Below are positions 35,801 to 44,439 of a stretch of DNA of 64,000 nucleotides, piece after piece. How positions within the stretch are numbered: position 1 is the stretch's first letter; every line of letters starts with the position of its first letter. The notes under the pieces were generated by a model. It did no database searches. It had not been told where the DNA came from and saw only the letters and a program-made list of their open reading frames with translations. The translations under genes and the position numbers were made by a program. The stretch spans positions 6,388,001 through 6,452,000 of the forward strand of contig NC_088319.1 of NCBI RefSeq assembly GCF_910592395.1. Reading direction: 5' to 3'. This DNA is from Lineus longissimus (Eukaryota; Nemertea; Pilidiophora; Heteronemertea; Lineidae).

Positions 35801-38800
35801 TAGTTTTGTCAGGGTTTTTAAATGACCGATTACATAATAAAAAACCTGTGTCATTACATTTCGGTCATAATGGATAATTAGAAAACACAATTTCTAACAA
35901 TATGCTAAAAACCGCATTGCATTTCGTGCATTAGTGTGGGAGATATCGTTTAAAGTATGTATAGGGTTTGGATCGCTTTAATTATAAGGTAAAGCAGGAC
36001 AAAAACGTAATGTCCCATGATGACCCATTCAGAGGGGCCTAAGTGAAAAATATCAAATCACTGCAAATGCAGCTGACAACCGATCTATCATTAAATCTTG
36101 ACCGTACATGAAAAGCCTCAGATCATCCGTCAGTTGTGCTTTCTCACTAATCTCACGCAGCGTCAGCATTTTCACCCTGATTTTCGGCTCTGTCTCTTGA
36201 AGACAGTACTCTAGTCTCCTGATCTCGTAAATATTGCTTTCAACCGGCTCCACGACCATCAGACACATTGCCCTGAAAATAATGAAAGTTAGTATAGCCC
36301 GACAGACGGCTGAGATGTAGGCCTACGCGGAAATATTCTTTAATATGTGCGGTGTCACATGTTACCACTTGCTAGCAATCTTTAGCAGTAATGCTCCATG
36401 ACGGCTTATTTTCACTCCAGGAAGGTACGCTATCAGTGAACTACAATGTTTGTTTTGTTTTGCAGAACAACTCAACTGAAACATATTAGGACTTGTCTGC
36501 TGCAATCATATACAATGAACTGAATTATCATTATTGTGAACATTTCATGACACTATAGTCTTCTGAAAATGCGTTTACTCATGGAGAAATAATATCTGCA
36601 TGTCCAGACTTAAGATTTCTGCAGGCGTGAAGGAGACCCCCAGCCACGAACCGACGACGGTCGGCATCCGGGTTAACTATGGAACTTACTCCTCCGATCC
36701 ATACATCTTCCACGCTGTTACGATACTCCTAGCCCAACCAACCAGTGCTCCATTCGAAGGCATCTAATATCATTTAGGCAGAAAAAGAAAAATTCTGATC
36801 TGGTGAAATTCGGATCGAGAACTATACAATATATATTCTCACAAATAGTCTCACTTGCTTTTGCGTCGGACAAGATATTTTTCATCGTTTTCCTGCAAGT
36901 TCACTTCACGACAAATACAACGACTTAATCTTCATGTATTGGAATTTGGAATTTATTTGAACATGTTTACCTCGCGCCGCGCTTTAGGCCGCGACATGAA
37001 AACATATATGTTTCATGTATTTCACATCAACTGCTAATGAATGAGGTTTATATGAAGGCTTCGCCTGTTAATTAAGTTTCGTCCAGAAAACATGTCCCGT
37101 GTTGTGTTGGAGGTCGCCATGAGAGCCTCGTCTGTGAATGAGGTCCTCGCCTCCGTATTACTTACGTTTTTGACTAATTCTCCCTTTCGAAGTTTTGTCA
37201 GTGTCGACCTAAAAGAAAGTCATAAATGCTATGTTTAATGCAATCAGATTGACGATGCGACTGTGAACTCGGAATGAACAGTTCGCCTTGTATATATAAG
37301 CCCCGGTTCGAAAACATATACGGGAGAATCCAACTTACCTCGACGCGAGTCCATGTCATATAATTTTCTAAGTTCTGATAATACCGTAATATAGTAGGGG
37401 TAGCAAAATAATAGATTGAACAGCTTGTATTACCTGAACGAATGGTGGTATTTTGTAGGCCTTCAATCAGCCCCTCAATCAATCGAATGATGTAAGGCCT
37501 AGAAATGCCTATGGGGCATGACACGCGCCTGATCAAGGCCCACACTGCAAACTTTGTTTTCCAAACGAAGACGAATGATCTGCTTTTGAATTATTTTGGT
37601 TCTTTGCTCATGCTGTTTAAATATGGCGATGGACGAGGCGGGGGGACCGCCAAGGCGACGGCTTCAGGCATACTCCTTACAGCAAAAAAATCGATTATTT
37701 GGATGAATATTGGTTAGCTCATTTAGAAGGGCTGGAACATGGGCAGACACCAACTCATTTTGCAAGATTCCGAAATATTCGGGCGCCGACATTTCGGGAC
37801 TGGATAAGAAACGAAGATGACATTAGAACTGAGTTTGTAGAGGGTCAACGACGACGACGACGAATGAGAAGATACCGGCAACTTGGCAATGGTAAGCAAT
37901 CGATTTCCACAGGCTAAAGGAAACCTATCGCGAAACGCTTGTAAAAATGGGGAGTTTTGAACGGCCCGGTTAAAACCTAAGGTGGGAATAAGCTTCCATT
38001 CTTAAAACTAGCATATACCCATGGAGCGGGCAAAGTTGAAATGTAATATACATTAATTAAATGGGCACGATGATTGAACTACATTAAATTTCTAACGTTA
38101 CTGAAGTTTTATTAAAGGTTAAACACGAAATTAACTGCATTTAGGGACTTATTGCTGCTATCTACATGCAACCCCCAATAGATTGATTGCAAAAGTACGC
38201 TATTTTGCACAATGCATTGAGACCAGTGACAGCAGGTCCTGTTCCAAATAAGGGCATCACATATTAGGCATATCACCTACCCACTCCCGTACCCAATGCC
38301 ACTGTCGGACCAAAGCCAGGCGCATGGAGAGATGCAGAACGCAATTCAAACTGACAACATCAATCAGTAAAGAATAAATCAAAGAGCAAGCGCTGGCCAC
38401 TGTACATATTTTGTCCATCCTGGCATAACTGTTTATTGATACCCTGACTGCATGTTCCGGTAGGCCACCCTGCAGAATTTGGTTTATGCCTGTTTCGCCT
38501 ATTCCTGCTTCGCCTATTCCTGTTTCGCCTACTTTCCAGTACCCCTACAATAAATCGACTCTCCCAGGGGGAACCTTAGGGATGCATGTCCATTTTATGG
38601 GGAAAACGTGAGGGGACAATTGGATGATGTTAACGATGTGATGACAATTTGACTAATCAAATGCCATCAACTTTTTTAACAAACCATGCCATGACCGTTT
38701 TGAAAGAGTCAACTTGAAAGCGGGGACAGTCCGGGACTTATTTGACCATATGACCATACTGACACACAGTAAAAACTAATAGATTAAGTAGAGTAAAGCA

Positions 38801-41800
38801 GTCGCTTATTTTATAAAAACAGGAATTCATGACTTTTTGATAAAGATACATAATACTGTACATTCTCATAATTATTTGATCAAAATCAGCTGTAAAACCC
38901 ATGTCATAGTAAAGAACAATGTAGCTATAGGTATTCTTTCTATTACGAAGCTAGTTACTGACTAAGACAAAAGAAAGAGAATCCACAATATAAAATGCAG
39001 GCCTAAGAAACCTTTCTCAAATCTGATGAAAGGGTAAAATTTTCTTACTATTTTATTTCTTGCCTTTTAAAATAAGCTAAAACATAAGCCGATGTAAGCT
39101 ATGTATAATTTTCCAAAGTTATTCCGAATAATACTGAAATAATTGACATGTCGCTAAATCCATTATTTCAGACTTTATTCTTAATGATAGCCTTTAACAC
39201 TATAGTAAGGGACGATTCATATTCCTACGTCTGTGGGGAGGTTAGCAATACATTTGAATAGGCGAAACAGGAATAGGCGAAACAGGAATAGGCGGAACAG
39301 GAATAGGCGAAACAGGAATACACCCAGAATTTGCCTTATCACTCCGGTCAGTGTTTCTCGAATAGAACTAAAATAGAATAGGCTAATCATTAATCTCCCT
39401 GCTAATACCCTGCACCATGGACCAGGTTGTATAGCACTACATACGTGCTGGAAGCTAACATTGATGTGGCAGGGAGAATATGCGTGAAGTTTGTGTATGC
39501 TTTTGAGAATGAGCGGAGCTCTCCAGTCGACGTGCTCTCTGAACAGTTGTTATTTATTCCAAAACCACCAAGATATTCGACGTATGACACCCTCAGTGAC
39601 ACTCTTACTTATGATCCACACCTACGAAGCCAAAAGTTGCAAGAATTCGACGCACTTCCGAGGCCCAATTTTGAAACAAAAATCGCCTCCTTTTTAGCGG
39701 CCACAACGCGCATTATAGTATAGATTTAGCAGTTTCGAGTCCCCCCGGGTCGTGAGCTGGCATCAAGGTAACATTGCATATCGTGCATAACATTACTGAC
39801 TCCAGTCAATGAACTGCATAAGATGTAATCACCTATTTAGTTATTTTTACAACGTTCAGCCAGTCTAAATAAAGATTTTGATCTTTTTAAACATAAACTA
39901 TTTTCTTGTTCACTGAAAAGTGAAACTGATTGTATACAGCTGATAATTAGGCCATTGTTTGTGCTTAAAGGTTTCTGGCCCGAGGTGGAAGATTCTCTAG
40001 CAGACTGGTATCAAAATAGAAGGACGCTGGGTTTTCCCGTAGCTGGGCAAGATCTCACAGGACAAGCAACGAGGGAATTTCGTCAGTGGATCGGGGAATT
40101 GCCAGATGGAGATATGGAACCTTTACAGAGGGACCGCCCCCATAGACTGGACTTTAGGGCATCACAGTCATGGCTGAAAGGATTCATGCAAAGGTGAATC
40201 ATATTAATGTATTACGTTTCTATTGTTCGTTGACCCTAACGGCGTCGTCCCATTTCTATCGAAGAACGCAGGCACAGTACCATTCACTTTCGGTCCGTGT
40301 AATAGACATGCTTATTTCAATTCAGGCATCGAATAAGTTACAGGCGCGCCACAAAGGACTCCAAAAAGATACCACCGAATGCTGCAGAACTTGTTGAAGC
40401 ATTTCAGAGACAAGTTGCGGACACGTTACGAGAACAGAACATCAACCAGATCATCTTTTCAATATGAATCAAACGTTCGTCCGTTATGACTTTCCTCCGA
40501 ACTACTCGATGGACAACAAAGGAAACCGCGACACCGATATCCCATCTTCCAGGGGCAACCCGAAAGACGGATGTACAGTCACTTTATTGATTGCGGCTGA
40601 TGGGAGGAAAGGAATTGCCGAGATTAATTTCCCTAGACTAATTCCGCACGGACATGTTATGCAAGGAAAAAGGGAGCATGCACCCGAAAACGTTAGGGTA
40701 AGTCATATCAACACAAAATCCTACTAGGTACAAATCCGCTCTTTCCTTGTGCTTATTGGAGTAGTAACTGAGAAAGTTGTAATCTAGTAAAACTTTTTAG
40801 ATTTCCGTCGATGAAGAACTGAACATTTTGCATATTTCTCTTCAGTTAACATCCAGCCCAAATGGGTGGGCCAGAATCGAGTCGTTAGTTTAATGGGCTG
40901 AAACAGTGCTCACCGACTTCGTTGATCCCAGTGGAGCTGCATTTTTGCTAGTTGTGGACCGGTATCCCGCTCACCTTAATGGACTGTTTCGAGAAGCAGT
41001 AGAGAACTTGGGTGGCGGCATGGACTTTGTTCCCGGAGGTTGTTCTTCGCGTGTCCAACCACTGGATTATAACGATCATGTATGCTTTTAAATCGAGACT
41101 GAGGGCGATCTGGAAGGCGTGGAAGGTAGGAAATACGGACGATGACGGAAACTGTCCGCCTATATCGCGTAGAGAAGTTGTAAGAATGATTGGACTAGCG
41201 TGGGAGAGAATTGTTGATGAGGCAGTGCGTGTTGCCTGGCGTGTAAGTGGCCTTGTGGCAGAACATGCTAATATCGGTATCAATGACCTAGTTATTGAAG
41301 ATGAAGAGCAAGTTGATGGTTTAGAGTTCCTTTCTGACCCCGGAAATGACGAGTAGTCTGCTCAGTACATGTTAAATGATTTCGTTACCGTACATTGTGT
41401 TTGAATAAAAGGTTAATAGTGTATTACAGAATAAAGTAATCCCACTACAAATTGTTGCTTACGGTTATTCACTATAATTATTTCATCTAGTCGACCTAAT
41501 ACCCAAGCCTCGTAACTAAAGCTTTTACGATCGTTTACGATTATTATACCCCTCAACCTTGCGCGCTGGACAAGTTGAAGTCCTGCCCCATAGAAATGTC
41601 TAGCCTTTACATCATTCTATTGAAGGACTAAAGGCCTACAAAAGGCAGACCAATGAAAACCACCATTAGGTAATACAAGCTGTTCGATCTACGATGCTAC
41701 CCCTACTACATTACGGTATTATTAGAACTCAGAAAATGTTTATGACATGGACTCGCGTCGAGGTAAGTTGGATTCTCCCGATATTCATTGATTGAAGGGC

Positions 41801-44430
41801 CGATTTCCGTGAGGAGAATGGTTTTCGTTCGGGCCGAAGATGTTGAGACCACAGCATTCTACTCTTTGACCTCAGTAGGCCTAATCCGAAACAGGAGAGC
41901 AATGAAAAAGGACAAATACGAGTGCTGTGTCGACTTCTCAAAAGCGTTCGACTTCATCAACCGCAGTCTATTGTTGCACAAATTGCATTCGCTTTGAATC
42001 CGCGGACACTTCTTGAATAGTGTGAGGGCTATGTACAGTAATACTACGGCGCGCATCAGAATAAACGGGCACTTCACAGCTGAATTCAATATGACTGGCG
42101 GCGTAAGGCAGGGAGGCTGTATGTCACCAACACTGTTTGCATTGTACATGTATATCAATGACCTGGCAAGTGATATCAAAGCCTTGAATAGAGGAGTGGA
42201 CACATACGCATGGGTAGTTGTAAAACAAGAAACACAGAAACGAAACAGAAACACAGAAACGCAGAAACGAAACGCAGAAACGAAAATCAAACGGGTTTTC
42301 ATAAAAGTTGGAATCAAGCGGCACGCCGATACTTTCCTTGCCCAATCCGTTGTTATTGTCGTTTAAAAGTAAAATCTGAGGTTGGTGGGTTGCGGCCAGC
42401 CGGAATGCAATAGAGTTGTTGAGGGGATACATGGAGCAACTTGGGGGGGGAGGGGGCGGCACGATATGGGTGAAGTCTTTTGAGGTGGTGGTGTAGTACT
42501 TTGGTAGGTTCGATTCGATTCCTACAGCATGTTATTTTAAATGAAGGTGCAGTGCAACATCTTGCCTTGTAGTGTTCAATTTACATGAAGTACCAGGATC
42601 ATCCTACAAATCCCGTCTGATGCAGCACTAAATGCAAGGTACGGTACCAGTACATGGGTGAATCATTTCGACGTTATGTGAGACGTGAGAGACCAATTTT
42701 GGCGACTAGAATAGAGTAAAGTGGGGGGGGGGGGCGGGCACTAGACTTGGACTTGGAGTAACTCAATCTTGCCTGCCCAGCTGCTGCCTTTAAATAGTCC
42801 CTTTAAATATCTGTTTATGTTAATGAGGTTGCAGTAGGGAAGTTCAGCCTAGTGTCGTGCACAGGCCATGGAATGTACAAAAGAACAGGACTCGCTATTC
42901 GAAGGACTATTTTCTATTTACGCCGTGTAGTACATACATGTAGTGTATTGGCACGATCAAGGCCGGATGCTGCCAATCTGCGCACACGTTGATGAGGCTA
43001 AAAGGGGTATTGGGAAATGAGCATTCCTCCTTCCATTCCGACTGAATACCAGTTTTAGTTACACCCGCGTTCGCGGCCACAACCATGCCAACAAGATGGA
43101 GTCTGCAGACCAGAATTCGCCACAAGACTGGTTTCTGCGTTTCGTTTCTGTGTTTCTGTGTTTCTGTTTCGTTTCTGTGTTTCTTGTTTTACAACTACCC
43201 CATACGCATACACATACGCAGATGACATGGTACTTATCGCGCACCTCAGGACTTACAAGACATGTTACATGTGTTAGAGAGTTGGTGTGAGCGGTGGCAC
43301 ATGGCGGTGAATAACGTTAAAACTGAAGTAATGTACTTTCGAAATAAAGCCCGACCACAAACGGTATACAATTTCAACTTCGGAGGTGAGACACTAGACT
43401 GACAAGGTGGATATAGCTATAGATCCTTGGGTCTGGATATATCATACTCGTTAAACTTTACACAAGAAGCAAATATTCTTGTGTCGTCGGCGAGAGCAGG
43501 GCGCTAGGAGGTCTTGTGGTTCAGCATTTCGCAGCCGGTGGTTTTATTTTCGACTCACAGTGGGCAGTCGTGTGGATAATACAATTTGTCGCAGTCTGGT
43601 AGTCACACGATTGTCCACTGTGCATTGATGTTGACGGCTCGAAAGTCGGTGTGTTCAAGGGTTGACCATAAGCACCGCCATTTTGGCTATAACTTGAAAT
43701 CCTAAAGCAATTAGAAGCCTTCAAAATGAAGTGAATGCCAATTTCAATGGTGGGAGTCTGTTCCCTGGTAAACAATGAACTGACTAGCACCCTTGAAATG
43801 GGCATTCACCTTGTTTAGAAGGAGTTCTAATTGCTTTAGGATTTCAAGTTCTAGCCAAAATGGTGGTACGCATGGTCAACCCTTTTAAGGTCGGTGTCGG
43901 CCTAGCTTCGCCATGGTATTGTGTACATAATGCATAGCAGCATGTGCGCGTTGTCATGTTGGGGTTGGGCACGGATTTATTTAGTGTCTTGTACTAGAAT
44001 ACATAACAAAATTCTAAAAATTACCTATGGCAATCGTACATCCCAGGAGCGAACACCACCATTCCACATGCGATAGTGTTGTACTCGATTTGCTTGATCA
44101 TCTGGGTGGAGCCGATAGGCCCATCGACCATATAATCTGAACGACTGATCTCCAGGCTAATAGGGGGCGCGCCACTCTCATTTCGCACCAATTCGTAGAT
44201 TTCAAAGAGTCTTTGTAAAAAATCGTCAGATTTCCTAATTTCCCTAAAGGCTTCATTGAGGAAGTCGTAATCTTGTGCAATTCTGTGGTACATAAGATTA
44301 TACGCGGACTGTAACTCATTGGCAAGGATAAACAGGTTCCTTTTGAATGGCGACGGCAGGAGGGTCATAGCAAATGGAGAAATCACCGGTAAGTTTGGGC
44401 TTTCTGGCGTCACTCTGCATGTGATGATAC
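29759..44430 (-). CDS. GSS-like: Glutathione synthetase-like protein (eukaryotic ATP-grasp family), 9 exons found, 5' end missing
   Basis: Minus-strand exons, 5' to 3': 44430-44025, 36892-36859, 36763-36690, 36272-36108, 31844-31775, 31420-31232, 30963-30882, 30570-30381, 29888-29759. They join in frame to give about 446 codons, equal in length to human GSS from about residue 31 to the end. Family marks in order are SRSDYM, QIEYNT, AWKMYGS, FRTGY, IKCPTVQYQLAG, LKPQREGGGNN, LMERVKP, SELGIFG and MRTN. GSS joins gamma-Glu-Cys and glycine with ATP in the cytosol. The ATP/Mg residues are kept (positions matching human E144, N146, K305, the 364-373 loop, E425), while several substrate-contact positions differ (human numbering from memory). 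All splice sites are GT/AG except one GC donor at 36858. The first exon, with about 30 residues, was not found; the 5' side is occupied by a BEL element. The identification is firm, but strict GSS activity is not. Confidence 0.92.
30381..30570 (-). CDS. GSS-like: GSS-like exon: GNNL...LMERVKP...SELGIFG
   Basis: Acceptor AATTTCAG and donor CATTAG/GTAAGA. It completes GGGNN, then reads LFDGDIPKCLAKVKG, YILMERVKPTAFSG and ELVSELGIFGVLIR. Tyrosine at human Y375 is phenylalanine here. A plus-strand frame over the same bases is only its antisense shadow. Confidence 0.93.
30882..30963 (-). CDS. GSS-like: GSS-like exon: KPQREGG glycine-rich loop
   Basis: Acceptor GACGACAG and donor GGAG/GTAAGC. It encodes DDDGDSAIQLALTNPENYVL followed by KPQREGG. 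This is the glycine-rich ATP loop, with its glutamate being the metal ligand. Confidence 0.93.
31232..31420 (-). CDS. GSS-like: GSS-like exon: lid region, QLAGFKRVQQ
   Basis: Acceptor TATGCCAG and donor TTACAA/GTAAG, exactly 63 codons. It encodes EWEARTMVERSTAIKCPTVQ, YQLAGFKRVQQIL and KLRKTFARQYSLQ. The lysine in IKCP matches the ATP-binding lysine of human GSS. Confidence 0.93.
31775..31844 (-). CDS. GSS-like: GSS-like exon: DGIEVALVYFRTGY
   Basis: Acceptor GCTTTCAG and donor AAAAAG/GTAATT. It gives DGIEVALVYFRTGYVPKCYP. Human has RDGY at the substrate site; here it is RTGY. The intron before it contains a Tigger-like transposon. Confidence 0.9.
31845..32540. other. Intron sequence, nothing recognised
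   Basis: AT-rich DNA between a GSS-like exon and the first Tigger-like element. No coding or repeat structure was seen. Confidence 0.5.
32541..35263 (+). mobile_element. Tigger/pogo-like DNA transposon, copy 1
   Basis: Lies in a GSS-like intron, opposite to the gene. The 5' end (acctcgacgcgagtccatgt from about 32554) and the 3' end (inverted, near 35245) form terminal inverted repeats of about 80 bp that include ggggtagca. The copy is nearly identical to 37321-41780 apart from a 1.7-kb stretch. The first ~15 bases of its 5' end have diverged, and the target duplication is uncertain (tac on both sides is possible). Confidence 0.85.
32847..34839 (+). pseudogene. Tigger/pogo-like transposase, copy 1, interrupted
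   Basis: Four exons are visible: 32847 (or start ATG at 32917) to 33109, 33472-33694, 33827 to about 34196, and 34347-34839. Exon 1 gives LAHLEGLEHGQTPTHFARF. Exon 2 begins FWPEVEDSLADWCQNRRTLG and ends SQSWLKGFMQ, a CENP-B/Tc5-type helix-turn-helix. Exon 3 has SYRRATKDSKKIP and HLFNMNQTFVRYDFPPN, where relatives have NMDETP, so the first catalytic aspartate is asparagine. Exon 4 has LVVDRYPAHL-type and QPLDLTIMYAFKSRLR DDE motifs and an acidic C-terminus. Breaks: a stop in exon 3 near 34170, a lost donor after it (GAAAGT in place of GTAAGT), and small deletions in exon 4. Confidence 0.8.
35264..36107. other. Intron sequence, nothing recognised
   Basis: AT-rich intron DNA between the transposon and the next GSS-like exon. 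No motif was supported. Confidence 0.5.
36108..36272 (-). CDS. GSS-like: GSS-like exon: VVEPVESNIYEIRRLE
   Basis: Acceptor TTTTCAG and donor TTCAT/GTACGG. It encodes AMCLMVVEPVESNIYEIRR up to LTDDLRLF and lines up with human 'LLIAQEKERNIFDQRAIE' to 'RRLFV'. At the human E214-R215-N216 and Q220 substrate contacts it reads E-S-N and I, so two of the four are changed. Confidence 0.9.
36690..36763 (-). CDS. GSS-like: GSS-like exon: PSNGAL...AWKMYGS
   Basis: Acceptor GATATTAG and donor GGA/GTAAGT. It encodes MPSNGALVGWARSIVTAWK and MYGSE, matching the human '[22 protein letters not shown]' part. It ends with two bases of a split glutamate codon. Confidence 0.88.
36859..36892 (-). CDS. GSS-like: GSS-like micro-exon (34 nt) with GC donor
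   Basis: The acceptor is ACTTGCAG. The exon supplies one base completing arginine and eleven codons (KTMKNILSDAK), ending at AAAA/GCAAGT. Only the GC donor keeps the frame with both neighbours; the GT two codons' width downstream does not. It aligns with the human RHVLSVLSKTKE region. Confidence 0.7.
36893..37320. other. Intron sequence upstream of the second transposon
   Basis: No coding or repeat signal was supported. It ends in ata at 37318-37320, the target site of the element that follows. Confidence 0.5.
37629..41356 (+). pseudogene. Tigger/pogo-like transposase, copy 2, interrupted
   Basis: Exons 37629-37891, 39971-40193, 40326-40697 and 40846-41356 correspond to those of copy 1, and here the third donor (TTAGG/GTAAGT) is intact. 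Exon 4 includes GAAFLLVVDRYPAHLNGLF and DFVPGGCSSRVQPLDY, the second and third DDE motifs. Breaks differ from copy 1: a one-base deletion at about 40442 in exon 3, a stop near 40893, and a one-base insertion after QPLD at about 41069. The first catalytic aspartate is again asparagine (MNQTFVRYD). Neither copy can make a full transposase. Confidence 0.8.
38008..39722. other. 1.7-kb stretch in copy 2 only, with a foldback minisatellite element
   Basis: Copy 1 joins cttccattcttaaaa directly to tttagcagtttcgag. Copy 2 has this stretch in between. Within it, 38486-38535 (cctgtttcgcctattcctg repeats) and 39257-39320 (caggaataggcgaaacagg repeats) are inverted arrays of a 15-16 bp unit bounding about 840 bp. 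A 99-codon plus frame at 39427-39723 has no recognised domain. No clear target duplication was found, so a deletion in copy 1 is possible. Confidence 0.6.
41784..43510 (+). pseudogene. LINE reverse transcriptase fragment, split by a MITE
   Basis: Plus-strand frames read ENGFRSGR, then ECCVDFSKAFDFINRSLLLH, RGHFLNSVRAMYSNTTARI, GVRQGGCMSPTLFALYMYIN and DLASDIKALNRGVDTYA. The insertion at 42212-43200 follows, and the fragment resumes as TYADDMVLIAHL and VKTEVMYFRNKARPQTVYNF. Other damage is a frameshift near 41845 and a stop at about 41995. Only the RT core remains. It begins immediately beside the second Tigger-like element. Confidence 0.8.
42212..43200. mobile_element. MULE-like MITE with 9-bp target duplication
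   Basis: TIRs of about 70 bp start GGGTAGTTGTAAAACAAG on both ends and carry tandem cagaaacgaaa-type repeats. The target duplication is catacgcat (42203-42211 and 43201-43209). The 989-bp interior has no coding frame, and 9-bp duplications are characteristic of Mutator-like elements. It landed within the codons just before the RT catalytic YADD of the host LINE. Confidence 0.9.
43653..43885. repeat. Foldback element with 95-bp arms
   Basis: Left arm 43653-43748 and right arm 43790-43885 are reverse complements with few changes (gggttgacca, ccattttggct, acttgaaatcctaaagcaat). The loop is about 40 bp. It lies in the first visible intron of the GSS-like gene. Confidence 0.85.
44025..44430 (-). 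CDS. GSS-like: GSS-like exon: N-terminal substrate region
   Basis: The acceptor is TTTTTCCAG at 44431-44439 and the donor CATAG/GTAATT. It starts with two bases of a split codon and ends with two. It encodes TLLPSPFKRNLFILANELQ, LEISRSDYM (arginine matching human R125) and KQIEYNTIACGM. E and N of the metal site are conserved, but the following human ISAS is replaced by IACG. Confidence 0.93.
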
Positions 44431-44439
44431 CTGGAAAAA

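Larger units (their letters stand above)
37321..41780 (+). mobile_element. Tigger/pogo-like DNA transposon, copy 2
   Basis: The TIR starts CGGGAGAATCCAACTTACC at 37321 and ends with its reverse complement at 41780. It is flanked by ATA on both sides (37318-37320, 41781-41783), a 3-bp direct repeat rather than the TA usual for pogo. The body matches copy 1 closely, with the same orientation in the same host gene. It contains a 1.7-kb stretch (38008-39722) absent from copy 1. Confidence 0.88.
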
